64,000 nt of DNA from Trileptium ribeirensis. Its lineage: Eukaryota > Nematoda > Enoplea > Enoplida > Thoracostomopsidae. Position numbers and translations under genes: made by a program. The notes under the pieces were generated by a model. The model saw nothing but the letters and a program-made list of their open reading frames with translations. It did no database searches and had not been told where the DNA came from. Below are positions 46,160 through 57,184 of this stretch, one piece after another (within the stretch, counting starts at the first letter, position 1; the number at the start of each line of letters is the position of its first letter). The stretch lies in NCBI GenBank assembly GCA_030248225.1, contig JASANE010011638.1:62001-126000 (forward strand), in the 5' to 3' direction.

Positions 46160-47850
46160 TCTACAGGAAGTTTTGTTAAACACTTTTGTGACAAGGTGAC
46201 ACATCTTCGGCAGTCATTACCACCGGTAGTACTTGAGAATACCCTTTGCAGAATTGAAAGAACCTTGCCACATGAATTTGAAGCTGCTACCGTAAACGAT
46301 GTTGCTTTTATTGTAAAGAGTCGTATTAACAAACACTGCTCATTGGATCGGATCCCAGCTCTTATCAAGCTCTGTTCTAACGCGCTGGTTCCTTTCTTCA
46401 CGTCTGTTAACAATCGTTGGCTTGACACAGGTGTGATGCCACATCAGGATAAACAGTCAATCGTGAACGCGCTGCTTAAGAAGCCGTCGTGGGTTGCTGA
46501 AAATTTTCCCAACCTAAGCACGATTTCAAATTTGACAATATCAGGCAACATTATTGAACAGATTGTTTCAGTACGTCTTGTTGCCTATCTGTCTCAGCAT
46601 AAAGCATAATAATAATTACGACCATCTCTGTTTGCATGTCGGCCACAGCACTAAACTGAAACTGCACTATTACACTTCATAAGCTACATTAGGCGCAGTA
46701 AATCTAGTGGATTCTCAACAACTGTAATAGCCCCCGACTTGTCGCAGGCTTTCGACACTGTTAATTATGATATTCTGATATCTAGGTTAATAACCTATTT
46801 CCACACCGACAATCGTTGTCTATCTTGGTTCAAGAGTTACCTGTCTAACCGCTATCAGCAAATCCTGGTAAACGGAGTTGTCTTCCCATCCAACTACACT
46901 GATTTGCGGCGTACCACAAGATAGCGTCGTTGGTCTGTTGTTGGTCAGCTTATATAGAGCTCCGCTTGCCGAGTTAATCAACAAACTTGGGTGCCTTATG
47001 TACGCTGATGATATCGTTATATATATTAACTTTGATCGCGAAAATAAACTGAGCAAGCTCAGCCAGATATCCGATGTGGTCAGAGCAATAGTTTCGTACC
47101 AACATGCTTAATGTAAATCCGTCTAAGTCGCAGTTCCTCATCATAAATAGCATGGCATATATAACATCAACATTGATGGCTGTGTGATTGAAAGATGCTG
47201 TTCTCTTAACCCTCTCAGTATCTTGATTGATAACGAGCTATCGTTTAAACAGGATGCTATTGAAGCTAGCAAAATAGTTATGTGGCAGTTATCAGAGCTA
47301 CGGAGAATTCGATTTCGTGTCGACAGAGACACTGCTGAAACACTGGCCCGTGCGTTCGTCATATCTCGTATTGACTACTGCAATTCACTCTTCTGTCAGT
47401 TACCGGAAACAACAACCAAACTCCTTTCAAAAGCTGTTAATGTCACTTCAAGAACTATATCGTCAACCCGGTGGTTCGACCAAATAACCCCTGTCTACGC
47501 GACTTGCAGTGGTTGCCTGTCAGAGAGCGTATGATGTTCAAAGTAATCACTCTTGTCTGGAAGTGTCTTCGCGGTTGTGGAGAAAAGGCTAATTGACAAG
47601 CGCTTATGTGATAGCAAGCGGTTGTGACGCAGCAGCGTCAAACCGATGTCAGTTTTAAATGCTCTGCTCCAAGCCTTTGGAATAACACCACTGTCGGCCT
47701 TCGAGCCTGGGATCATACCATGATGACATTCCGGTGGCGGCCCAAATCGGTGTTTTTTACGTCGCTTCCAATTAACATCCCCATACTGTTGAGCAGCACG
47801 TTTCATCGTAATTCAACATTCGACGTCTGTTGTACAAAATGAGCCCGATC
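46160..47850 (+). pseudogene. CR1/L2-type LINE: reverse transcriptase remnant
   Basis: 46,196-46,609 has HCSLDRIPALIKLCSNALVP and KQSIVNALLKKPSW, then LSTISNLTISGNIIEQI (RT motifs 1-2a). 46,739-46,924 has SQAFDTVNYDILISRL (motif A). 46,878-47,111 has CGVPQDSVVGLLL and CLMYADDIVIYI (motifs B and C), in a shifted frame. 47,184-47,534 has LGI/NELSFKQ-type and ISRIDYCNSLFCQLP thumb blocks. No RNase H follows, consistent with CR1/L2. Multiple frameshifts and stops make it inactive. Confidence 0.85.
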
Positions 47851-48039
47851 AGATCCAGATATCCACAGTCGAGTTGCAATATTTGTGAATTTTTGGTATT
47901 TTCGGAACCCGAACCGAGCCCCTTTACCAAGTTTTGTCGAGGGAAGATGTTGGATTCAGGCTTGGCACATAATTAAAGGGTACAAATAGGGATTTCAAAC
48001 TTTCATATGAGCTTCGCGCGAGTTAATCAGCCCAGTCGA

Positions 48040-48150
48040 GGTTGAGTTATGCATGTCACCTGAAAAACCGGACACCGTCGATATTTACCACTCTGGCCAG
48101 TAACCTGCCTTCGTTCGTTTCATTCACTTGCTCAGAATTAAATAAATTTC
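48040..48150 (+). repeat. Tail repeat of satellite composite (copy 1)
   Basis: It shares with 55,645-55,750 and 56,808-56,925 the order GTTGAGTTATGCATGTCACC, ATTTACCACT-TGGCCAGT-A and TTCG-TTCCATCGTTTCACTCACT(T/C)-CTCAGAATT(A/C)AATAAA. Here it directly abuts the right end of the hAT-like family. Confidence 0.65.
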
Positions 48151-48229
48151 GAAAATCAGGTTCCAGCTCCGGACTAAATCAACAGTTCCGATTCTGGTAA
48201 ATTTTTGTTCCGGTTATTCCCCAATTTGA

Positions 48230-49435
48230 AGGTGAACATAGTTTCAATTTCGGAATTGGCCTCCCTTCGCGGTTTGTGTATCGGCAGAACTGGTTCCATA
48301 AAATCCATGCTATAAAACAGAACATCTGCACTCGGACCCAAATATAACTTGGGAACATTTAATATATAGCTAGAAAATTGTACATATTATATAGGATACA
48401 GAAAATAAATAGAAATAGCACGATATTAGTATTCGCCAAACCGAGATATTGGAAAATTTTAAACAAAGAATCCTTCGAATAACCGAAATTCCGGTACTGG
48501 TTGGAGAAAATTCGAGTTCCGGTCCCAAAATAATTCGGGCTCCGGTTACTAGTTTCTGTTGCGACAGTTTTACGATTTCATAACTTTTGGGTATCTGCAT
48601 GGGGAAATATATAATACAATGTTTTCCGTTTCCCAACAAATTCATAGAAAGTAAATCATATATAAGTGCAATACTTTTCAATTGCTATTTGTATAAAGTA
48701 AAGGAAAATTATATATCTTTGCGATTGCCCATGTGCTTTTGATAATCTCTTTTAGTTTTTCAATAGCGATTTCCCGACTATTACTTAACAGTTTAGACGG
48801 CATAGATAGATATTGTTAATCAATCAAAAGCTAAAATGTTTGTAATTTAAAGTACTTTCCGGAGTCCAAGGTTTGTTAGCTATATACCGTTATTTATGCT
48901 ACGGCCCAGCAGTTTTTGTTCAGTATCTTGTGAAAAACATCAGCCATATGTGCCTGCCTGTCTCAGTGAATTCTCTACCTGTGTAAAATATTTCAAACGG
49001 CTCAGAGTCATAATGTTGCAAGAATTGTTTTTTGTGCAAAACAGTGCACATTTTCCCAAATTTTCTTTAAAATAAACATCTACATTAAAAAAATGCCATG
49101 GTCAGATTTAAGCAACTATTAATTGAAACGCTGCACTGAAGACATATAGACTCAATGCAGAATTCTACGCAAAATTAAATTACAAATATATAAAAATTTT
49201 ACAAATTTTGTTGCCGATGCTTAAAAGTATTGGCCCCATGGAGCGCCTCGCAGAGCTAACGACATAGTTACCTCTGCACGTTTAAAACATGAAAATAATC
49301 TAGTACAATGTGTTAAATAATACTATAACAACATCATCAATTGTCAAAAAGCAAGAAACTCATCTGCCGTACTTTATATCCATCGTATATATTGCAAGAC
49401 AGGTAAGCTTTTCGGTTACGGTTCCTCACTGCGAA
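48230..49435. other. No supportable gene; scattered hAT-like subterminal words
   Basis: Near 48,480-48,570 there is a second patch of ATTCCGGTACTGG, then GAGTTCCGGTCC and GGGCTCCGGTTACTAG. It looks like a further degraded hAT-like end. The rest is AT-rich and without domains. Confidence 0.4.
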
Positions 49436-49438
49436 AAC

Positions 49439-49745
49439 TTATACGTGAAACATAACTCTGACAATACCAAAGAAAAATATCATGCTTAAATAATGTTCCA
49501 TCATAAGTCTTTGCAAAATATCAACCACGTCGTACCTTATTCTGTCGCACTTCACCGTGGAAGAACTTGAGATTGTAACAGCGTGCTCGTGGGCTTTATC
49601 GTTTTGTTTTAGCTTTGTAAACTGTGGTTGAGTAAAATCATCGTAGACAGAAAGCCTGGCGTGCTTCGATGTTCCATAGTCCGTTCTTAACCCACGTATA
49701 CGCTTGGTTGATCTATTGTAATCTATCTTTTCCATTAACAGCTGG
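49439..49745 (-). CDS. Candidate host exon of unknown function
   Basis: On the minus strand a strong acceptor (TAATTTATTTTTTTCCAG, ending at 49,746) leads into an uninterrupted frame of about 101 codons: LLMEKIDYNRSTKRIRGLR, then HARLSVYDDFTQPQF, then CDRIRYDVVDILQRLMMEHYL. The early part is charged and polar, and the last 20 residues are hydrophobic and may already be intron (a possible donor TTTG|GTATTG lies near 49,466). I do not recognise the family. Codon usage looks non-random, but this is a judgement by eye. Confidence 0.4.
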
Positions 49746-49749
49746 AAAA

Positions 49750-51420
49750 AAATAAATTATGACGCTTTCCATTCACAAAATTTTGCCAGTGGGTGTGAAT
49801 GAGCGTGATGGTTCCGAAATAGTGTAAGAGCGTTTTGCCAGGGGCATGAGCTACGAGAAGATTGGCTTGAAACGAGCGCCATCCGGCTTCGAAATCTAAA
49901 AATTTTCAAAATTTAATGTTTTTCAACGAAAAACGCTAAAACTTAAATGGCCTTAGCAACAGTGAATACGCCTCTACTGAGGTTAAAAACAGCTTTTTGC
50001 TGAAATCACCCAAACTCTTAACGTCAGCAACTCGCGATTTTTGCAAATAAATTGTCAAAGTCCTTCAACAGCTGTTGTTTTTACAAGACAAAATCAAAAT
50101 TTTCACCAGGAGTTAAAAATTTTTCTGGGGCGGCACCTCCATCACTTTGAAGAAACCAGGGTTACGGCCCTGCCAGAAATAGATGTTCTGTTTCTAGCGA
50201 ATATCGAAAACTTTGTGAACAATCTCAATTTATAAAACAATTTTGGAACCCTGCACATACAGAATCATTTTTGTTCTGGTAAATGACTAGATTGATAAAA
50301 CGCTTAATCTGATTATGTAAATGATTCGGTTAGCTTTTGAAAGATAATGACAAGTTTAGCCGTCGGGAGAGGTAGTTTTCCAATACTGATAAGTTCGGTT
50401 TGGTAACGGAACTAATAAGTTACAAGCTACTGCAGCGAACTGAACCGGATCTTTGTAAATGGATTTTGTCAGTAGCTGAATCTTCAACACTTGTATACCG
50501 TGGGTTGAATGAACGTTTTCTTCGAACAGCATAACGCTGCACTAAGATTCAGTCGTCGCATATGTAATTTCTCATTACGATTACGCTTCAAACTGCGTAA
50601 ATACTAAGAAATAGAATTCTTACGAATAAATCTGTAACGATACTGTGTTTGGCTGAATTTGTTTTCCATTTCCGCTTACTTCGTAAAAACCCGGAAGAGC
50701 GCGGAATTCCCATAGTCTACTGAATATGTGTGGGCTACCGCTGGTAAGTTGTGTAATACTGATGACGTTCCACATGTTATGAAAACGGTGCCTATTGCTG
50801 TAAACAGGCTCTGACATCTTTTGGTTTGAAATGAAAATGCTACAAAATTGCCATTATAAGACCAAAGATAGGACATTCCCTATAAGCTAAGCGTTGTGCT
50901 GGTCCGGCGCTTCGAAAAATTCTCAAACGGACAATATTAGATTAACATGGAATAAAAGGGGGTTTCCATGTATTGTCTATGAAAAGTTAAATGGAAGTTG
51001 TTTCAGCGAGATCAAATATGAAGTAAACCTGAAATTTCAGACTGTTATAGATCACATTGGATTCCTGGTTGAAGACCTTACCAGGTTAGGCAAAAACTTT
51101 GAGTTTACCTTTCGGGCCCATGTGGGACAACAGGGGAATTGTGATATTCCAAAATACAAAGTATTTATCAAAGATAATTTTCTGGAATATATTTGCGTAC
51201 AGTATTACATGTTTCAGATGAATAATAATAATGATGACATGCAATCAGACCCTCATAGGGAAGGTGATGAGAGCTCAGGAAAGGGCCAGTGTAAACTGGT
51301 CCAGACCTTGACCTGCTCTACGGAGAACCTGAAGATAGACTGGGTCTCATAAGTGGAAGGGGGAGCTGCTTTTAGCGCTACCAAACTTTCCGCTTCTGAG
51401 ACTAGTGAGGGAGGGCAGCT
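49750..51420. other. Mostly non-coding; unclassified frame 50,894-51,352
   Basis: The plus-strand frame 50,894-51,352 is open for 152 codons (LTWNKRGFPCIVYEKLNGSC, FQTVIDHIGFLVEDLTRLG, YKVFIKDNFLEYICVQYYMF). It opens on TTG, has no recognised domain, and ends just before the next LINE. It may be an exon or chance. I see nothing else supportable here. Confidence 0.3.
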
Positions 51421-51424
51421 GTAA

Positions 51425-52260
51425 GCGAAACTTATTGTATATTACACAGATGGATCTCTTGTTAGACAATTGATGAGAAATCCGCTGGAGCAGGTGTTCT
51501 GGAAGCAACAGATAGTTACAGTTATTCCCTGGGTCAGCACTGTACTCTTTCAGGCGGAAATTACGCAATTAAAAAGTGTGCAGACAATATTATTGGTAAA
51601 GATACATGCAATATGAAAATACGAATATTTACAGACAGTTGCGCTGCACTCAAAGCACTTATTACTGAACAGGTTAGATGTAAGTTGATCATAGAGTGTA
51701 AGATAAGCCTGGAAATGTTATCTCGGCAGAATGACGTACTGCTAGCATGGATTCCTGGACATAGTAATACTGAAGGTAACGAAAGTGCTGACGAATTAGC
51801 AAGTAGAGACTCTGCTAGACGTCCAACAGGGCCAGAACCGATACTTCCCATTGCTAGGAAAGAAGTAACCACGATGATAAAGTCATGGTTACATAAGAAG
51901 TTTACTACAAGATGGAGACAAGAAATAGCTTGTAAGCAAACGAAGAGTATGGTTAGTATTCCAAATGACAGACGTTTTAGATTTCTCATAGATCTAACGA
52001 AGAGTACGCTCAGGCAGTGTATTCAAGCAATTACTGGGCGCAGTTGGTTGAATTACCACTTACATAAGGTAAAAATGATTGAAAAGAAAGAGTGTTATTA
52101 TTGTGGCGTTGATGAAACATCTGAGCATCTCCTGCATAACTGCTCTAGCTACGCAGAGACTAGGAAGAGAATACTTGACAATACAGTACTTAAAAAGGTA
52201 GCTTAAAAATTGCAATATTAAAAAACTCTGTAAGTTTATTTTAAGCACAGGTAGGTTGAA
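51425..52260 (+). pseudogene. Non-LTR retrotransposon 3' fragment: RNase H plus CCHC finger
   Basis: RNase H starts at about 51,438 (YYTDGSLV) and continues through EKSAGAGVL and FQAEITQLK in a neighbouring frame. The frame 51,613-52,206 then gives FTDSCAALKALI and LAWIPGHSNTEGNESADELA. All four acidic catalytic positions are visible. A CCHC-type finger follows (CYYCGVDETSEHLLHNC). GPEPILPIARKEV mirrors GPEPVLPIPTSII of the minus-strand element at 40.2-42.1 kb, so the two belong to related families. The RT is absent, consistent with 5' truncation. The frame is broken upstream of 51,613. Confidence 0.8.
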
Positions 52261-52264
52261 ATAG

Positions 52265-54440
52265 TTTTTATAGAAGTTTTGCTACCTACCTCAGATAACA
52301 CAAACACAGGTGACGTTCTGGTGGTTTTATAGTTGTTTAACATGCTATATATTGCAATGGACATATCCTATCCTTGTCCCCGCAGTTTTATTATAGCCCT
52401 ACTTGAAATTAGACGCTTGTCGAGTGCCTAACTTCAGGTTCCGTACGGATTGGTTCGGGACCGCGAAACCGTATTACTCGTAATGTTCGCACGGCCTTAC
52501 TGATAGCATGCTTGGTAAGTAGCTCGTAGTGATAGGATGATTTCCTTTTTCACTGTCGAAACAATCACGTGTGTGTAGCTCTAGTACGTGTTTCCGCAGC
52601 CATATTCTGGCCTTCTCTATCAGATTCAGTTTCTTTTGCTGAGAAAGCTCTCTTTTTCTGCTTTGCCTACAGGTTCGATCAGTTTGCTACTATGGCCTTT
52701 AGGTTTCGGCTTTGTTGCTTTGCTTTTACTCACTTTTGGGATGATATTGACGTTTGGAGTTTATCCGCTCTGGTGTCCAACTCCATGCAGGTTGTCCACA
52801 CCTCTTATTCCTTATATTGAGCACTGTCGACTGGGGAACAACTAGACGGATTTTGGCGTATGGCTCATCCGCTATTCCCAGCCAGTCTTTGAGGGGTGGT
52901 GTTGGCCCTCGAGAAGTACGCCTAGTCGATGTACTAAGGACAATCAACATCAGTTTGCATAAGTTGCTCTTGTTGCACTCTTAAACTCTCATCCATAATG
53001 TGCTTATCGTAAATAAACCGTATCTGAAATAATGAGTAGTCCTCTGCAGCTAGCTTGGTGGCGTAGCGCAGATTACTGGTCGTATAGGGTCTCGGGCTTA
53101 CAACAGCGCCCATAGGCCTCAATATGAGTTACACGTTTCGATTCAGTGAAGACATAAGTATATACTATTAGCTATTGAATTTAGAAATTATACTTATTAT
53201 TACTTCTCTTTTGAATATTAAAACGGCGTAAGAACTAGTCGGTAGTGGAACTACATTTGTGAGCGGAGCTTGGGCTGTGGCATTACGAATGTACTCAATT
53301 TTATGTTCTTGTAACTACATTGCATAGGGCACAGGGCTGTATCATTGGTGAAAATATTATATTTGAATTCTTCGACCCAAAAAACCCTATAATGGTTTGA
53401 TCGAAACGATTCTATTTCAATAAATAACACAAATATTGCCAAAATTCTCTATTTTAGCTTCATAAGCTTAACTAATTAGCTAATTACTAATTAACCACTC
53501 AAAATTTTTTAATCCCAAATATCAGGTGCACACTCTGACATGATAGGCTTTCAAACAAAAAAAGTTTTTTAAAATCGGTTCAGTGGTTCTTGAGATCCAT
53601 GAAAGACGAACGGACATCGACTTTTTTGCTCCCAGACAGAAAATAAAAACGCTTCGCTCGGCTTCGCCGAGCTCCGCTCAACCAACCCATACTTTAATTT
53701 ATTAGCCACTTCGAATTCGTTAATCCCCGATGGGAATGGCACGGTTTTATTTTACTCTTAGGACCTTACATATGTTAGTAAAGGCGCCCAATGGAAAACA
53801 AATCCATAATTATTTTTATTAAAACAATAAAGCTACATTGTTAATGAATTATAAGGCCTTCTATGAAAAAGAACGCTTACCTTGCAATGTGGGACGTGTA
53901 CACAAAGGGGGATACAATGAAATTTGTTCTCGAAATATGTAAAATTTAATGTGCCAAAAAGCAAGAAGCCAATCCGGCCGAAAGCGAACCAAGCTGACGA
54001 GCTCGGCTCTTGCATACCGGGCGCGCTGCCAGCTAACCTACTGTCTACAGTGGCGCCTTCACACAGATCCTGTAAACGTACTTGGATTATGACCTGTGTC
54101 TTCCCTTCAGTCACCCACGGAACCTCAAAAACTTTCCCACGATTGCTAACAGCTCAATGAAATCAATACTCGGGGATCCGAATGTCGATGACTAAAACTG
54201 TGAGCTTGGTAAAATAGTGACCTAAATCAAAAATCAAATTACCTATAGATGATAAAACAAGGGTTATCTAGACTACAGATGTATGTGTTCAGTTACACTG
54301 TCACTCTACGCTATGGTCCAACGGTTTATCTCTCCTCCGTATCGTATCAGTTAAAACCAATAAAGCTCTTCCAAGATATAAATCGCTGGAATACTATCAT
54401 CATAGGCCATATATGAACAGTAGACTAAAAGTAGAAACTA
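52265..54440. other. Intergenic sequence, no supportable gene
   Basis: Short frames at 52,569-52,845 and 53,833-54,114 lack domains. At 53,560-53,690 there is an AAAATCGGTTCAGTGGTTCT stretch followed by GAACGGACAT and a GCTTCGCTCGGCTTCGCCGAGC hairpin-like string. It reads as a dispersed repeat but I cannot classify it. Confidence 0.4.
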
Positions 54441-54445
54441 AAGGC

Positions 54446-54655
54446 AAATTAAAACAAATACATATAAGATTATGCAAATTAGCGAGATATAATAAAAATT
54501 ATTATTATCGCTAAGAATAAAATAACAAAACAAACACTAAAAACAAAACGCGGGAAATTAAAACAAACATATATAAAATTATGCAGATTAACGATATATA
54601 ATAAAAATTATTATTATCACTAAGAATAAAATAACAAAACAAAAACAAAAAAACA
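54446..54655 (+). repeat. 109-bp tandem duplication, AT-rich
   Basis: The unit 54,446-54,554 is repeated from 54,555. Both copies carry AAATTAAAACAAA, ATTATGCA-ATTA and AATAAAAATTATTATTATC, then CTAAGAATAAAATAACAAAAC. The repeats differ at about ten sites and the second is cut short in an A-rich run. Confidence 0.8.
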
Positions 54656-54689
54656 AAATGGGTGGGGCGTCTAAACTCTCAAAATCCCA

Positions 54690-54870
54690 AGCTAGGTGGA
54701 TTCCCCTTCAGATACATCTCTCGGTGGCTGAGGAACTGAAAATTAGGGCAATTTTTTGGCCTAATCCCCTGCTTAGCTTAGGTGTCAACTACACTTTTCA
54801 CATCCTTTCGTTATCTAGCAACTGCCACAATGCCCAAATCCAGAACTGCTAACACAACATGGAGGTCATA
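54690..54870 (+). repeat. SINE-like 3' fragment (copy 1)
   Basis: CTTTTCACATCCTTTCGTTATCTAGCAACTGCCACAATGCC at 54,796-54,836 parallels 57,114-57,157. No tRNA head is present. The short frames over it are not genes. Confidence 0.5.
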
Positions 54871-55026
54871 TTGGGGAGGTCGGATGCTACTGATGCCTTG
54901 CCGAAGCCAGAATCAAAAAACCTGCGCCCCACCCCAAGTACCCCTCTACCTGCGTATCGGCTTCTTATGTGAATTATTAATATGAAATAAATTAGATTAT
55001 TTTATCGTCAAGGTGGTGAATTCTGA

Positions 55027-55150
55027 GTGAATATGTAATCTAAAGAGATGTGCATAGCTACATTGACCATTAAGTTTCAAAATGAACCACCGAATAACAG
55101 CCACGTAGCTAGAATAGTTGAGAACATATACCAATTATTGTGCTCGCAAT
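55027..55150 (+). repeat. Leader repeat of satellite composite (copy 2)
   Basis: It is very similar to 43,437-43,565 and ends in the same ATATACCAATTATTGTGCTCGCAAT. Satellite units follow immediately. Confidence 0.75.
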
Positions 55151-55640
55151 TTCCAACTTCGCAGAGGATGAATTGTTATAAGGAATGAGACCAAAAACAG
55201 CTATATAGCTCGATCGATTAACAGATATTATATACCATTTTTACGTTTTTTTGCATCGCAAGGGTACACTCAGAACCCGTTTTGACTTAACCTCACAGTT
55301 TACGTAATGACAATAGCAACACACTATTTGCAGCTATACATGGAATGAATTGCCCTACAGAATAAGACCAAATACCCTATATAAAGCTCTAGCGGTTGAG
55401 AGATGTTACCATTTTCATGTATTTTGGGTCCTGTGTGCCCATTGAAAACCCCTTTGACCCTACCTCGCAGTGTAAATAATAGAACAAATAAACAGTACCA
55501 GCACACTAATTATAGCTACACAGAGGATAAATTGCTCTACATATTGAGACCAAATTTATATGCGTAGCTTTGAGCGGTTGCTGAGATATTACCATTTTCG
55601 TGTAATTTGCCACACACATTTTAGAACTCGTTTTGACCCA
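55151..55640 (+). repeat. Satellite array 2a, ~175-bp monomers, about 3 units
   Basis: The marker AGATATTA(C)CATTTT-CGTGTATTTTGGG occurs at about 55,217, 55,399 and 55,580. The monomers share the internal order of array 1 and the same strand. Confidence 0.8.
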
Positions 55641-55760
55641 TTATAACCGAATGCGTGTCACACAAAAAACCAGAAACAGACAATTCGAAATTTACCACTA
55701 TGGCCAGTGAGAATTCTTCGCTTCCATCGTTTCACTCACTCACTCAGAATTCAATAAACT
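55641..55760 (+). repeat. Tail repeat of satellite composite (copy 2)
   Basis: It runs from AATGCGTGTCACAC to TCACTCACTCAGAATTCAATAAA, parallel to 48,040-48,150. It closes array 2a and precedes a new leader. Confidence 0.7.
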
Positions 55761-55794
55761 AAATAGATTGACTTATCGCCAAGATGGTGAATTC

Positions 55795-55935
55795 TGAGTG
55801 CTGAAAATATAATTCAGAAAGATGTACACAGCTTTATTGAGCATATTAAATTAGAAAATAGGGAACCGAATACCAATCATGTTGCGTGAATAGTTGAAGT
55901 TGAGGAAACATACCAGATTATTGTGTTTACAATGC
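55795..55935 (+). repeat. Leader repeat of satellite composite (copy 3)
   Basis: This is a more diverged leader (AATATAATTCAGAAAGATG, TTGAGCATATTAAATTAGAAAA, ATACCAGATTATTGTG). It shows that the leader-satellite-tail unit is itself tandemly repeated. Confidence 0.6.
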
Positions 55936-56620
55936 TCAACTGCATAGAGGATATTTTACTCGGTAAAATGGGATTAAAAACACCCGTATCGCATAACCAG
56001 TTGCAGAGATATAACATTTTCGTGTATCTTGGGTTCAATGACCCAAAGGAAATATCTGTTTCGAAAAACTCTGCAGCGTAAATATAGAACTAGAAATTTG
56101 CTGCTACACAGTGGATGATTTGTTGCACAAAATGAGAACAATACACCTATACACCTATATAACTGCAGCGGTTGCGGAAACATTACCATTTTCGTGTATT
56201 AGGGTGCCATGGGCCTATTGAGAAAAGTACCATTTTTGATCCAACCCTGCGGCGTAAATAATAATAGTAGGACACCATTGCAAGCTTCATCTAGAATGAA
56301 TTGATCTATAAAACAAGACCAAAAAAATCTATACAACATGAGCGGTTGAGGAGATATTACCATTTTTCATGTATGAGTCTCGTGCGCCTATTAAAAACAC
56401 CTTTTGACCTAATCCTGAGGGTAAATAATGACAATTGCAAGATACAATTTGCAGCTACCTAGGGGATGACATACTCTCAATATGGTAACAAAAACTCTCA
56501 TATGCCTCGAGTGTTTGTAGAAGCATTGCTACTTTTGTGTTTTGGGTCTCATGAAGTCATTTTAGAACCTTTTTGATCAAAATCCGACAAAGAGGACCTC
56601 GTAGCAAAGCATTACTCAAA
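55936..56620 (+). repeat. Satellite array 2b, ~170-bp monomers, about 4 units
   Basis: Markers lie at about 56,007, 56,177, 56,350 and 56,520. They show the same blocks as arrays 1 and 2a with higher divergence toward the right end. Confidence 0.8.
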
Positions 56621-56804
56621 ATCTTATAGAGGCCTGCTTGCTCTACAAATGAGCACAATCTCGCTCAGATATCTACACCAATTATCGAGTTATAAGTAAC
56701 GTGATTTTTCGAAGAATTGATGCTAGAATCGGTCTAGGCGCCCAACTAAAAGGAATAAATAAATAAACTATCACGCGAATCATTCCGCACAGCCAAAGTT
56801 GGGT

Positions 56805-56930
56805 TATGCGTGTAATCCTAAAAAATTAATCCAATAACGAACATTGTCAAATTTCACCACTGTCACGGCTAGTAAGAATTATTCGCTTCGCCCGTTTCAC
56901 TCACTCAAAATTCAAATACACTGGATATGT
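56805..56930 (+). repeat. Tail repeat of satellite composite (copy 3)
   Basis: GTTGGGTTATGCGTGTAATCC is followed by AAATTTCACCACTGTCACGG and TTCGCCCGTTTCACTCACTCA. It closes the second composite. About 185 bases of unrelated sequence lie between array 2b and this tail. Confidence 0.65.
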
Positions 56931-57012
56931 AAGAAATACATATACATGCCAAAGGTAGGCCTTACTGGTACCGAGGAGATGTTGAATATAGCGACTCAAT
57001 AACTACTATGAA

Positions 57013-57180
57013 GCCGGGCAGAGATAGTTCAGTCGGTTAAGCGCCTGCTCGTGGATTCAAAAAGAAAGAGATCGTTGGTTCGAATCCCACCCCGAACCAA
57101 TTTTCAGTCCGCCGCTTTTCATATGCATTCTTTCGTCATCTAGCAGCTGCCACTAGGCCTTAATACAAAATTTCTAACCA
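57013..57180 (+). repeat. tRNA-derived SINE with A- and B-boxes
   Basis: GCCGGGCAGAGATAGTTCAG then TCGGTTAAGCGCC gives a good A-box (TAGTTCAGTCGG). GGTTCGAATCCCA at about 57,078 is a consensus B-box. The two are about 45 bases apart, but the anticodon arm is disrupted by an A/G-rich insertion and the acceptor stem does not close, so a working tRNA is unlikely. The 3' body (GCATTCTTTCGTCATCTAGC) matches the fragment at 54.8 kb, which supports a SINE family. Confidence 0.65.
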
Positions 57181-57184
57181 GTGA

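Larger units (their letters stand above)
44967..48223. mobile_element. Long hAT-like family member with LINE cargo
   Basis: The left end, CAGGGAGTAACCGGAATACCGG, matches 26,076 onward for about 210 bases (to about 45,193). The right 70 bases (AAATTTCGAAAATCAGGTTCC to CCGGTTATTCCCC) match the right end at 27,165-27,250 and give an inverted terminal match CCGGTTA-TCCC. Between them lie a CR1/L2-type LINE and a satellite tail repeat. No clean 8-base target duplication is seen (TGTCTTAG on the left, ATTTGAAG on the right). Either the LINE jumped into a hAT-like copy, or two solo ends are brought together by chance. Confidence 0.5.

Noticed and set aside
52726..53122. Opposed frames at 52.6-53.1 kb as host exons
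   Set aside because: No domain, no convincing splice sites and no repeated coding bias. They look like chance frames in a slightly GC-richer patch.
57013..57102. Functional tRNA gene with consensus A- and B-boxes
   Set aside because: The anticodon arm is interrupted by an AAAAAGAAAGAGA stretch, the acceptor ends do not pair well, and the 3' body belongs to a dispersed repeat.
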